Made by a program: the position numbers and the translations under genes
The notes under the pieces: model-generated
Seen by the model: only the letters and a program-made list of their open reading frames with translations
Databases searched by the model: none
Told to the model about the DNA's origin: nothing
Shown here: positions 18,572 through 28,424 of the stretch, piece after piece
How the letters are laid out: each line of letters begins with the position of its first letter
Numbering within the stretch: position 1 is the stretch's first letter
Origin: an uncultured Rhodopila sp.
Lineage (GTDB): Bacteria > Pseudomonadota > Alphaproteobacteria > Acetobacterales > Acetobacteraceae
NCBI RefSeq assembly: GCF_903915725.1
Contig: NZ_CAIWTY010000041.1
Span: 1-64,000, forward strand
Direction of reading: 5' to 3'
DNA: 64,000 nucleotides

Positions 18572-20425
18572 ATGGCTAGCTATAGCTGGAAGAGCGGCGT
18601 TGGCGGCGACTGGAATACCGCGGCGAATTGGACGCCGGCAGCCGTGCCGAACGATGCCGCCGCCGACGTCACGATCGATGCGCCCGCGACCGCACTCTAT
18701 ACTGTGACGATCGCCGCCGGTGAATCCGAGACGGTGAATTCGCTGACGATGAACGCCGTCAACAACCTGCACGGCTCCAACATCGCGCCCTATACCGCGG
18801 CTCAACTTGCCATCAACGGCACGCTCACCTTCGCCCCCGGATCAACCGGGACGCTTGGCGGATCGGTGCAGAACTACATCACGATGACCGGCGGCACCAT
18901 CGTCAATCCCGGCACGCTCAACGGCTTCATCCAGGCGCAGGGCAATGTCCTGCTGACCGGCACCAACGGTCTGTATATCACCAACTGGCTGCAGTCGCTC
19001 GGCGGCATCGTCACAATCGATACGTCGTCGATTGCCGAAATGACCGGCAACACGCTGTTCGACGGCATTTTCGAGGCCCAGGGCAGCGGCGCGGTCATCA
19101 ACCTGGGCGGCCCGCGCCAGAACATGATCGTCAATATCGCGACGATCGAAGGGCCGCCGCTGATTCCCGGCGGCTGGACCGAGATCCTGCTGAACGGCAC
19201 GCTGAACGAAATCGGCGAATGGAACGGCACCGGATATGTCGGCATCGAGACGACTCTGAAGGAGATCGGCAGCCGCGGCACCGTCGATATCATCGGCGGC
19301 CGGGCCTACAATACGGCAAATGCGCTCACCGTCGCCGCCGGCGGAATGATCAATCTGCAGGCTGGTGTCGTAACGACAGGCGGCATCGACATCAACGCCG
19401 GCGGGGTGGTCCAGGGTTCCGGCAATCTTAACAGCGGCGTCATCAATAACGGCGTCCTGATGGCGGAGGGCGGCCTGCTGACCGTCGGGGCCGGCGGCCT
19501 CGTCGGCGTCGGGCTGGTGGAATTCGATACCAACCTCAAGACCGGCGTGAAGTCGCCCACCGGCACGGTGATGGAGGTGCATGGCGTCGGGCAATACCAG
19601 ACCTTTGTGATGAACGGCGACGACGCGCTGGTGATCGATACGCCGGCCTCCTTCGCGGGCAATATCATCGCCAAGCCGGGCGACGCGATCCTGCTGGGCG
19701 GTGTCGTCGCCAATGCCGCGGTGCTGCAGGGGCAGAATCTGCTGCTACAGGAAAACGGCGCGACCGTCGCCACACTGAAGCTTGCCGGCAGCTATACCGG
19801 GGACAGCTTCTCCGTCGCGCCGCTGGCCGGCGGGAGCACGAGGGTCACGGTCGTCGGTCCTGCTGCCGCTGCCGCTGACGCCTCAACGCCCATTCAGGAA
19901 ATTCCCTACGTCGGACCGGTCGCCGGGCTGCAGCATCAATACATCGACATAACGACAGCTTCGCTCAACATCAGCGCGACGGCGCCGAACTCGTTCATCG
20001 CCACAGGCTCCGGCAATGACGCGATCAGCGTCAGCGGTGTCAACGGCAACAATGTGCTCGACGGCGGTGGCGGCTCCAATTTTCTGACCGGAGGCACCGG
20101 CAACGATATCTTCTACCTCGATGCGAGCAACCCGACGGCCGCCACGATGTCCACGATCGCGAATTTCCATTCCGGCGACAACCTGACGATCTGGGGCGTC
20201 AATCTGTCGGACTTTACCGAAACGCTGATCAATAATGCCGGCGCGGCTGGCTATACCGGCCTCGCGATTGCCTTCAGCGCTGCCGGGAAGCCCACTCAAA
20301 GTGTTGTCCTGGCAGGATACTCCAGCGCCGATTTGACCAACGGGCGGCTGGTGCAAAGCGTCGGCAAGACGTCGGATTTGCCGGGGCTTTCGGGAAGCGA
20401 GTACGTCACCATCCACGGCGCATAG
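18572..20425 (+). CDS. Secreted repeat/adhesin-like protein with RTX-like C-terminal module
   Basis: N-terminal WKSGVGGDWNTAANWTPAAVPNDAADVTIDAPATALYTVTI (autotransporter-like repeat); C-terminal NGNNVLDGGGGSNFLTGGTGNDIFYLDA...ANFHSGDNLTIWGVNLSDF; SD ggagaaggaacgattaATG. Confidence 0.7.
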   Translation: MASYSWKSGVGGDWNTAANWTPAAVPNDAAADVTIDAPATALYTVTIAAGESETVNSLTMNAVNNLHGSNIAPYTAAQLAINGTLTFAPGSTGTLGGSVQNYITMTGGTIVNPGTLNGFIQAQGNVLLTGTNGLYITNWLQSLGGIVTIDTSSIAEMTGNTLFDGIFEAQGSGAVINLGGPRQNMIVNIATIEGPPLIPGGWTEILLNGTLNEIGEWNGTGYVGIETTLKEIGSRGTVDIIGGRAYNTANALTVAAGGMINLQAGVVTTGGIDINAGGVVQGSGNLNSGVINNGVLMAEGGLLTVGAGGLVGVGLVEFDTNLKTGVKSPTGTVMEVHGVGQYQTFVMNGDDALVIDTPASFAGNIIAKPGDAILLGGVVANAAVLQGQNLLLQENGATVATLKLAGSYTGDSFSVAPLAGGSTRVTVVGPAAAAADASTPIQEIPYVGPVAGLQHQYIDITTASLNISATAPNSFIATGSGNDAISVSGVNGNNVLDGGGGSNFLTGGTGNDIFYLDASNPTAATMSTIANFHSGDNLTIWGVNLSDFTETLINNAGAAGYTGLAIAFSAAGKPTQSVVLAGYSSADLTNGRLVQSVGKTSDLPGLSGSEYVTIHGA

Positions 20426-20650
20426 GATTGCCGGCGGTGCTGCGCCAGGATGGTCTTTAGAAGCGACGATGTTGAAAGCATCAACTGGCGCAGCATAGGC
20501 TGTGGGCCTATGGGCGGCTTTATGAAGATGCCGGCTCGCTGCCGGGCAAGGCGGCCAGACGGCCCATCGGCTTGCTCCTCGGCAGCGTGCGCGGATGCGG
20601 CGGACCGCCGAAGTTGGTGCTGCTCGTCGGCACGGTAGTCGGGAGTAGGC

Positions 20651-21034
20651 ATGATGGATAAGTTGTGGCTCAACATTGTAGGTCTACTGGTAGGAATTTT
20701 TGTGATTCCAAGTATTATTTTATTTTGCTTTTCTATTTTCGGACTCAGAATGCCGATTACCGGATTTATGTTTGACCTAACTTCCGCAGTTAGCACCTGG
20801 CGCTGTTCGAAAACCCGCGCAATACCGCGGTTTTTTCACCTGCCTCCGCAAAATTGCGGTGCTAAATGCCGATCTTTTCCGGCTATAAACCCGGCCACCG
20901 GGCTTGACTCACGCGGATTCGCCATGGTGTCAGCTGCTCCCCCCGGCATCATCAGGCCTCGCTTATGGGCCTATTGGAACGCCAAAATGGGGCGCTACCC
21001 GGCGCCGCCCTTGCCGAAGCGGCAACTTGGATGA
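20651..21034 (+). CDS. Possible small membrane protein in an AT-rich patch (weak)
   Basis: MMDKLWLNIVGLLVGIFVIPSIILFCFSIFGLRMPITGFMF hydrophobic N-terminus; the downstream portion looks non-coding. Confidence 0.2.
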   Translation: MMDKLWLNIVGLLVGIFVIPSIILFCFSIFGLRMPITGFMFDLTSAVSTWRCSKTRAIPRFFHLPPQNCGAKCRSFPAINPATGLDSRGFAMVSAAPPGIIRPRLWAYWNAKMGRYPAPPLPKRQLG

Positions 21035-21407
21035 TCGCGTGATCTCCGCCGCGCTTGAGCCGATCGGGTGCAGGTAGCAGGCGGCAATAAGTGTATAATC
21101 CGCCACCCGCTTCCAAAGCCGAAATTTAGGCGCCGGGATGGTTTCCCACGATATTTAGCTTTTCATAACGACATAGCAATAGAATGAATGGCGAATGAGC
21201 ACCTCGGCGATATACGGCTCGCTACAGGCACTTCCCGCCCGAATACGCGAGTCGGAATCGGGAACGAAGCGACCTCGGATGTTATCACGGCAACACGAGA
21301 TGGTTATAGGCACAACTGACGCATGGACAGTGATCAGACCGTCCTTCACATTGTCGATGCAAGCCAATGCTTAGCCGATACGGTTCCGGCGACCTAGGGG
21401 GGGTAAC

Positions 21408-23171
21408 ATGGCAAGTGTTAAAACATTGGCCAACTTCGTCGGCAGTCTCGGTTCACTCCCCGCCAGCAATCTCATAACCGACAGCGCAGGAGACCTCTTC
21501 GGCACGACCACGTTCTCCGGCCCCTCCAGTGACTACGGTTCTCTCTTTGAGATCACCAAAACCGCCGGCGGCTACGCCAGCACGCCGGTCATACTGACGC
21601 AAATCACGACCGGCCTCGTCCCGGACGGCGGTGTGGTAGCCGACGCCGCGGGAAATCTGTTCGGCACAACGAGCCGGGGTGGCGCAAACAACGATGGGAC
21701 AGTCTACGAGGTCGCCAAAACCCCCACCGGCTATGCCAGCGCGCCGATATTGATAGCAACCTTCAACGGCACCAACGGAGCAAGCCCACAGGCCGGTTTG
21801 ATCACCGACGCCGCCGGAGACTTGTTTGGCACAACGAACATCGGGGGCGCGAATAACGATGGCACGGTATTTGAAATCGCCAAGACTCCCAGCGGATACG
21901 GTGCTGTAACCACACTGGTCAGTTTCAACGCTTCGGATCTTTACCCGCAAGCGGCGCTGATCGCCGATGCCGCCGGAAACCTGTTCGGAACGACCGCAGG
22001 AGGCGGACAGACGGGGGCCGGCGGCCCGGGCACGGTGTTCGAAATCGCCAAAACTGCCACGGGCTATGCCAGCACGCCAACAACGCTGGTCAGCTTCAAC
22101 GGCGCCGACGGGTATGGCCCCTTGGACAGCCTTATCGCCGACGCCGCCGGAGACCTGTTCGGCACAACGTCAAGTAACGGAGCTTTCGGTGGCGGTACCG
22201 TGTTCGAGATCGCCAAAACCGCAACGGGCTACGCCAGCACGCCGATAGTATTGGCAAATTTCAACGGCCCCAACGGGCAAAACCCGTATGGAAGTCTTAT
22301 CGCCGACTATGCCGGGAACTTGTTTGGCACGACATATGGTGGCGGAGCCAACAGGGATGGTACGGTGTTCGAGATCGCCAAGACCGCGGGCGGTTACGGG
22401 GCACTCACAACAGTGGCGAGTTTCAATCTCACCAACGGCGAGGAGCCACAGGGCGGTTTGATTGCGGACGCCGCCGGGAACTTGTACGGTACGACGGTGG
22501 CTGGCGGGGCGACCGGCTCCACGGGTACTGTGTTCGAAATAACCGGTAGCGGCTTTCAGGTGGCACCGGCACCCGGACCGCCGAATAATTTTTTAATCAC
22601 CGATCAGACCGCGGGAACGAACACGACCGCAACCGGGCAAGCGTATACGGGTCCGGTCGCCGGTCTGACCAGAGAACTCACTCTGCAAACAAGCCATCAG
22701 GTGACCGTAACCGCCAATACTCCCGACGTCTTCATTCTCGTCGGCTCGCAGGGGCAACCCGATCCGATCGTTGCCGGAATCAATGTCTCCCAGGCCAACG
22801 GGAACAACGTTCTCGACAGCTATGCCAACAGCAGCTTTCTCCGGGACGGAACCGGCACCGATCAAAACTACCTTGATGCTCGGGGATTGACGCAAAACCA
22901 GTGGGATACGGTGGCAAACTTCCACAGCGGCGACAACATAACCCTCTGGGGCGTGACACCGGCAGACTTCAAACTGGACTGGATCGGCGATACCCAGGGG
23001 GCCACCGGCTTCACCGGTTTGACCGGGGTGTTCGTTCCAACATCCGCGACTCAGCATGAGGCCGCCGTGACCCTCGCCGGTTTCAAAATGGCTGATCTGA
23101 CGGACGGAAAGCTGGCAATCACCTACGATACGATCAACGGGACTCCGTACGCGTCCATTCATGCCACCTGA
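21408..23171 (+). CDS. GloVer-type tandem-repeat (choice-of-anchor) extracellular protein
   Basis: Seven copies of LIxDxAGxLFGTTxxGGxxxxGTVFEIAKTxxGY; C-terminus NGNNVLDSYANSSFLRDGTGTDQNYLDA..ANFHSGDNITLWGVTPADF. Confidence 0.8.
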   Translation: MASVKTLANFVGSLGSLPASNLITDSAGDLFGTTTFSGPSSDYGSLFEITKTAGGYASTPVILTQITTGLVPDGGVVADAAGNLFGTTSRGGANNDGTVYEVAKTPTGYASAPILIATFNGTNGASPQAGLITDAAGDLFGTTNIGGANNDGTVFEIAKTPSGYGAVTTLVSFNASDLYPQAALIADAAGNLFGTTAGGGQTGAGGPGTVFEIAKTATGYASTPTTLVSFNGADGYGPLDSLIADAAGDLFGTTSSNGAFGGGTVFEIAKTATGYASTPIVLANFNGPNGQNPYGSLIADYAGNLFGTTYGGGANRDGTVFEIAKTAGGYGALTTVASFNLTNGEEPQGGLIADAAGNLYGTTVAGGATGSTGTVFEITGSGFQVAPAPGPPNNFLITDQTAGTNTTATGQAYTGPVAGLTRELTLQTSHQVTVTANTPDVFILVGSQGQPDPIVAGINVSQANGNNVLDSYANSSFLRDGTGTDQNYLDARGLTQNQWDTVANFHSGDNITLWGVTPADFKLDWIGDTQGATGFTGLTGVFVPTSATQHEAAVTLAGFKMADLTDGKLAITYDTINGTPYASIHAT

Positions 23172-23188
23172 ACGCCCGGTTCGCGCTT

Positions 23189-23208
23189 GCATAATTGAAT
23201 GATTATGC
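23189..23208. terminator. Hairpin GCATAAT-tgaatg-ATTATGC in the convergent intergenic region
   Basis: 7-bp stem between convergent genes; no strong U-tract. Confidence 0.3.
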
Positions 23209-23239
23209 GTGACGTGCATGTACATCGATCCGGCGGCGA

Positions 23240-23836
23240 TTACCCCGCCAATAGTATCTCCAGAACATCAATCGCCCGCATTCCCGCCGACTTTGCAGCC
23301 TCCAATCCTTCCCGGCTGTCCTCAAAAACCAGGCATCCGGCGGCGGGAATGCCAAGCCGTTTAGCGGCTTCAAGAAAAAGGTCAGGCGCAGGTTTGGCGC
23401 GGCCCACATCGTCTATGGTCACGATGGTATCGAATATGGCGGTCAGACCGGTGGCCTGAAGCGTTGCCGTGACAATCGCCCTCGACCCGCCCGACGCTAC
23501 GGCCATCGGCCGCCGTCCCCGGTTCTGCCGAGCGATTGCCGCAATCGCATCAATCTCACGCAGCCCGGCCAACTCCGCGAGGAAGGCCGCACGCATGAGA
23601 TCCACGACCTCTTTGCGGTCAAGCACAACGCCCTCCAGTGCCTCGAATTCGTTCATCAGGACGTGTTCGGACATCCCGGCCCGGGCAAGATACCATTCCG
23701 GCGCCATCTCCCGGCCGGAAGAACGCAAGCCGGCCGCCCAGGCCCGCGCATAAACCGGCGGGGTGTCAACGAGGGTTCCATCGCAATCAAAAATCAGGGC
23801 CTCAATGTCAGGCGGCAGGGCATTCAGGTCAATCAT
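23240..23836 (-). CDS. HAD-superfamily hydrolase (beta-phosphoglucomutase-like)
   Basis: ALIFDCDGTLVDT, AVASGGSR, GRAKPAPDLFLEAAKRLGIPAAGCLVFEDSREGLEAAKSAGM. Confidence 0.88.
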   Translation of the reverse strand: MIDLNALPPDIEALIFDCDGTLVDTPPVYARAWAAGLRSSGREMAPEWYLARAGMSEHVLMNEFEALEGVVLDRKEVVDLMRAAFLAELAGLREIDAIAAIARQNRGRRPMAVASGGSRAIVTATLQATGLTAIFDTIVTIDDVGRAKPAPDLFLEAAKRLGIPAAGCLVFEDSREGLEAAKSAGMRAIDVLEILLAG

Positions 23837-24068
23837 GCGCTCTAACCTATGCTGGGCATCCCACGATCTCCAGCCTCGCCCTTCTGCCGCGTGGAACCGG
23901 TGATCGCGACGATCGACCGGGGATAGCAGCCTCCGCGCCCGGCGCTCGGATTCGCCGCGCCGGCCGGGCGAGGACGGCATGCGGCGTCATTCTGCGCTCG
24001 CTTCGGCCGCGCGCCGAAACAACACCCGCTTGCCGCCCGCAACCGAACCCGTCATAACCCCGCGCCTG

Positions 24069-24740
24069 ATGAGCATCATAGCCGACATCCGCCAATCCCT
24101 CGTCCCGCCGCACCCGGCCGGCCGCCCCTTTGTCATCTGCGGCCTTGTCGCCATCGGTTTCGGGCTGGTCCTGGGGGCGTTCCTGATCTGGCTCGGCCTG
24201 ATCTTCACCCTGTTCTGCCTGTATTTCTTCCGCGACCCCGAGCGCGTGCCGCCGCGCCGCCCCGGCCTGTTCCTCGCCCCCGCCGACGGCCGAGTCGTGT
24301 CCGTCACGCTGGCGCCGCCGCCCGCCGAACTCGGCCTCGGCGCCGCGCCGCGCTGGAAGGTCTCGATCTTCCTGTCCGTGCTGAACGTCCACGTCAACCG
24401 CCTGCCCATCGGCGGTGTGGTCACCCGCGTCGCCTATCACAGCGGCGCCTTCGTCAGCGCGGCCCTGGACAAGGCCAGCGAACTGAATGAGCGTAACGCC
24501 CTGGCGATCCGCCTCGACACCGGGCAGGAGATCGCGGTGGTGCAGATCGCCGGCCTGATCGCCCGCCGCATCCTGTGCTTCGTCAAGGAAGGCGACCGCG
24601 TCACCGCCGGCGACCGCTTCGGCCTGATCCGCTTCGGCAGCCGCACCGACCTGTACCTGCCGGAGGGCGTGGCGCCGCTGGTGATCGAGGGACAAACCAT
24701 GGTCGGCGGCGAAACCGTCATAGCCGAACCGGCATCGTGA
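24069..24740 (+). CDS. psd: Phosphatidylserine decarboxylase
   Basis: APADGRVVSV, KVSIFLSVLNVHVNRLPIGGVV, ERNALAI, RFGSRTDLYLPEG cleavage region. Confidence 0.92.
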   Translation: MSIIADIRQSLVPPHPAGRPFVICGLVAIGFGLVLGAFLIWLGLIFTLFCLYFFRDPERVPPRRPGLFLAPADGRVVSVTLAPPPAELGLGAAPRWKVSIFLSVLNVHVNRLPIGGVVTRVAYHSGAFVSAALDKASELNERNALAIRLDTGQEIAVVQIAGLIARRILCFVKEGDRVTAGDRFGLIRFGSRTDLYLPEGVAPLVIEGQTMVGGETVIAEPAS

Positions 24741-25594
24741 GCGATCGGCCCAACATCTCGCCTATAAGGCGCCTGCGCCGCTACCGGCCGCGCAAGCGGG
24801 AACGGCCGCGGTATAAGGGGCCGTCGTTCAATCGCATCATCCCCAACCTGATGACGATGCTCGGGCTGTGCTGCGGCCTGACCGCCATGCGCTTCGGGCT
24901 GGAGGGGCGGTTCGGCGCGGCGGGTGCTGCGATCGTCGTCGCGGCGGTGATCGACGGGCTGGACGGACGGCTCGCCCGCCTGCTGAAGGCGACGTCGCGC
25001 TTCGGCGCGGAGTTCGACAGCCTGTCCGACTTCCTGTGCTTCGGCGTGGCGCCGCCCTTCGTGCTGTACCTGTGGTCGCTGCACCGCGGCGGAGCCTACG
25101 GCTATGCGCCAGGCGTGGTGTTCTCGGTCTGCATGGCGCTGCGGCTGGCGCGCTTCAACGCCTCGCTGGATGGGGCGCCGCGCCCCGCCTACGCCTATAG
25201 CTTCTTCACCGGCGTGCCGGCACCGGCGGGTGCGGGCCTGGCGCTGTTTCCGCTGTTCCTGGGGCTGGAGGCGGAAAACCTGGATTGGCAATGGCTGGAC
25301 ACCGCCGCGCACAATCCGCTTTTGTGCGCCGCCGTGCTCATCGGCACCGCCTGGCTGCTGGTCTCGACGCTGCCGGTATGGAGCTTCAAGAACTTCAAGG
25401 TCCCGACGGACTATGTGCTGCCGCTGCTGCTGGGCACATGCGCGTACGCCGCGGTTATGATTGCCGATCCCTGGGGCGCGCTGGCGGCGGCGAGCTTTAT
25501 CTATTTGGCAATGCTGCCGCTTAGCGTGCGCAGCTTCCGGCGGTTGCGGCAGGAAGCCGAGGCGCCGCGGGACGATCTGCGGGAGAGCGCGTAG
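24737..25594 (+). CDS. pssA: CDP-diacylglycerol--serine O-phosphatidyltransferase
   Basis: IIPNLMTMLGLCCGLTAMRF..VVAAVIDGLDGRLARLLKATSRFGAEFDSLSDFLCFGVAPP (CDP-alcohol phosphatidyltransferase motif); GTG start overlaps the psd stop. Confidence 0.93.
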   Translation: MSDRPNISPIRRLRRYRPRKRERPRYKGPSFNRIIPNLMTMLGLCCGLTAMRFGLEGRFGAAGAAIVVAAVIDGLDGRLARLLKATSRFGAEFDSLSDFLCFGVAPPFVLYLWSLHRGGAYGYAPGVVFSVCMALRLARFNASLDGAPRPAYAYSFFTGVPAPAGAGLALFPLFLGLEAENLDWQWLDTAAHNPLLCAAVLIGTAWLLVSTLPVWSFKNFKVPTDYVLPLLLGTCAYAAVMIADPWGALAAASFIYLAMLPLSVRSFRRLRQEAEAPRDDLRESA

Positions 25595-25860
25595 CGGGCG
25601 CGTCCAGGCGTTCCGGCGCTGAGTCCGGCTGGCGTGCCGGCGAATGGCATTGGTCTCGCCGGTGCCAGTAACATCCGCAATCCCCGGCAGGCCATGATGC
25701 GTGCCGATTTCGGCACCGTCGGCCTTGAGACACAAGATCGTGCGGCAGCCTCTCAGGACGGCTGGCGCGACGATTCCCGGTGCAGCGATCGAGCCGTTGC
25801 GTTAACCCGTTGTTCATTGAGGTGTCTTAAGGCCGCCGTGCGGCGACAAAGGGTGGCAGC

Positions 25861-27117
25861 ATGCGGCTATTGCCGGATCGCATTTTTGAGCTGGATGACG
25901 TTTCCACGGATGTGGCCCGCGAACTGGTGGACCGCGTGTTTCACCAGACCTTCAACATCATCATCGGCGTCTCGGTGTTCTCCGTTCTTGGCGTGTTCGG
26001 CATCATCGTTACCGGTTCGCTCTGGTATGCGGCGGGCGTAGCGGCGGTGATTGCAGCAGGGACGTGGCGCCTGTGGCTGTTTAGCCGCTACCGCCGGGCA
26101 CGCAGCAGCGCCACCCCGGTGGTATGGGCACGGCGCAGCCTTTGGGCATCGAGTGCGATGGCGTGCGTCTGGGGAGCGTGGGGTATCGCCGCAGTGTTCG
26201 AAACGCACGAGAATCTTGTCGTTCTGATCGTCTGCGTGCAGGGGGCGACCGTTCTGTTCAGCGCGGTCCACAACGCCACGTTACGGGTCATCGCGGTGGT
26301 CCAGGCCTGCCTGACTCTGGTCCCTGTATTTCTCATGCTGATGCTGTCGGACGACTGGACGTACCGGCTGTACGGGGTTTTCATCATTCCGTTCTTTGCC
26401 AATGTCCTGTCGTACAATACGTTCCTGCACCGGCAGACGCTGAGGCTGCTTCGCGCGGACCGCGAAAAGGCGGAGCTGCTGGTCCGGCTGGAAGCGGCCA
26501 AGCAGGAGCTGGAGGTGATCAACCGGCACCTGGAGACGCTGGCCGCGATGGATGCCCTGACCGGGGTCGCCAACCGTCGCGCCTTCGATCTGACCTCGGC
26601 GCGCGAATGGCTGCGGGCGGCTCGCGAGTCCGTGCCGATGTCGCTGTTGCTGCTGGATATCGATCACTTCAAGGCATTCAACGATTTCTATGGCCACCAG
26701 GCCGGCGATGCCTGCCTGAGAACCGTGGCCGCCATGGCTGCCTCCGTCATCCGCCGCCCCGCCGACATGCTCGCCCGCTACGGCGGCGAGGAATTCGCCG
26801 TCATCCTGCCGGGGATCGGCCTGGACGATGCCGTCCGGATTGCCGAACAGATCCGCACGGTGATCGACCGTCGGCATATTCCGCATGACGCGAGCGAGAT
26901 CGGGCATGTCACCGTCAGTATCGGAGCCGCCTGCCTCGTGCCGCGCGCCGACAGTGAGGTGGGAATCCTGACCGCGCGTGCCGATGCCGCACTGTACGCC
27001 GCCAAGCGATGCGGGCGCAACCGCGTTATCGCGCCGGAGGCTATCGAACCGGAAGCCGCGGGAGCGTTTCTGCCAGGACGCACCGGGATCCTTATGCCGG
27101 CGCCTCAGCAGCGCTGA
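25861..27117 (+). CDS. Membrane diguanylate cyclase (GGDEF domain, GGEEF active site)
   Basis: DALTGVANRRAFDL..LLLDIDHFKAFNDFYGHQAGD..RRPADMLARYGGEEFAVILPG; RPAD fits the I-site position; N-terminal TM segments. Confidence 0.93.
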   Translation: MRLLPDRIFELDDVSTDVARELVDRVFHQTFNIIIGVSVFSVLGVFGIIVTGSLWYAAGVAAVIAAGTWRLWLFSRYRRARSSATPVVWARRSLWASSAMACVWGAWGIAAVFETHENLVVLIVCVQGATVLFSAVHNATLRVIAVVQACLTLVPVFLMLMLSDDWTYRLYGVFIIPFFANVLSYNTFLHRQTLRLLRADREKAELLVRLEAAKQELEVINRHLETLAAMDALTGVANRRAFDLTSAREWLRAARESVPMSLLLLDIDHFKAFNDFYGHQAGDACLRTVAAMAASVIRRPADMLARYGGEEFAVILPGIGLDDAVRIAEQIRTVIDRRHIPHDASEIGHVTVSIGAACLVPRADSEVGILTARADAALYAAKRCGRNRVIAPEAIEPEAAGAFLPGRTGILMPAPQQR

Positions 27118-27303
27118 CGGGCAGCACACCGATGGGCGGCTCGGCACGAAGCGCTTAGGCCGGTATTCCGCCTCTCCCGACCGGTCGTTTGTGCCTGCGC
27201 TAACGTGATCGATTAAACCCGTCCGGCGAACGAACCGAACGGAACGATCCCCGCCGTCCCGCGCTTCAGAACCGGCCGATCGAAGCGCGAAGGAAAAGCC
27301 GGC

Positions 27304-28368
27304 ATGAAGCTGTTCAAATGCCAGAATTGCGGACAGGTGCTGTATTTCGAAAACACTCGCTGCGAATCCTGCGGCTATCCGCTCGGCTATCTGGCAAGGG
27401 CGATGACCGTCTCCGCGTTGGAGCCGGACGGCGATCTGTGGCACGCCATGGCGTCCCCGGAACGTCCGCTGCGCCTGTGCGACAACGCAAAATACGATGC
27501 CTGCAACTGGCTGGTGGATACGGACGGTGCGGCGACGCTCTGCCTCGCCTGCCGTCACAACCACGTCATTCCCGACCTGACGATCCCTCTGAACCTGGAG
27601 CGCTGGAAGCTGCTGGAGCGCGCCAAGCACCATCTGTTCTACTCGCTGCTGCGCCTGAAGCTGCCGTTGAAAAACCGCATCGACGACCCGACGCATGGGC
27701 TGGCCTTCGATTTCCTCGCCGACACGCCGGACGCGGCGACCCCGAAGGTGATGACCGGGCACGACAACGGGCTGATCACCATTGCTCTGGTCGAGGCCGA
27801 CGATGCCGAGCGCGAACGGCGGCGAACGCAGATGCATGAACCGTATCGGTCCCTGCTGGGGCATTTCCGCCACGAGGTCGGGCACTATTTCTGGGACGTG
27901 CTGGTGCGCGACGGCGTGCGGCTGGAGGATTGCCGGGCGGTATTCGGCGACGACACGCTGGATTACAACACCGCCTTGCAGACCCACTACCAGAACGGGC
28001 CACCGGCGAACTGGCAGGAAAGCTACGTCAGCCGCTACGCCAGCACGCATCCGTGGGAGGACTGGGCGGAAACCTGGGCACACTACCTGCACATCATCGA
28101 CACGCTGGAGATGGCGAGCGCCTTCGGCATCAAGGTGCAGCCGCGCATATCCAAGGACGGAACGCTGTCCGCGGCGGTCGACCTCGACCCTTACGAGACC
28201 GCGGACATGACCACCATCATCGACGCCTGGCTGCCGCTGACGTTCGCGATGAACAGCCTGAACCGGGCGATGGGCAACCCCGACCTGTATCCGTTCGTCC
28301 TGTCGCCGGCGGTGGTGACGAAACTGAGTTTCGTCCACGATGTGATCCACGGCCGTCCCGCGCCGTAA
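27304..28368 (+). CDS. Putative zinc-binding metallopeptidase with N-terminal zinc ribbon
   Basis: MKLFKCQNCGQVLYFENTRCESCGYPLGYL ... LLGHFRHEVGHYFWDVL (HExxH). Confidence 0.85.
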   Translation: MKLFKCQNCGQVLYFENTRCESCGYPLGYLARAMTVSALEPDGDLWHAMASPERPLRLCDNAKYDACNWLVDTDGAATLCLACRHNHVIPDLTIPLNLERWKLLERAKHHLFYSLLRLKLPLKNRIDDPTHGLAFDFLADTPDAATPKVMTGHDNGLITIALVEADDAERERRRTQMHEPYRSLLGHFRHEVGHYFWDVLVRDGVRLEDCRAVFGDDTLDYNTALQTHYQNGPPANWQESYVSRYASTHPWEDWAETWAHYLHIIDTLEMASAFGIKVQPRISKDGTLSAAVDLDPYETADMTTIIDAWLPLTFAMNSLNRAMGNPDLYPFVLSPAVVTKLSFVHDVIHGRPAP

Positions 28369-28424
28369 GGCATTGGCGCTACCGGCACGAGCGGTGATAT
28401 CGTTCGTGCCGGAGGATGAATTGG

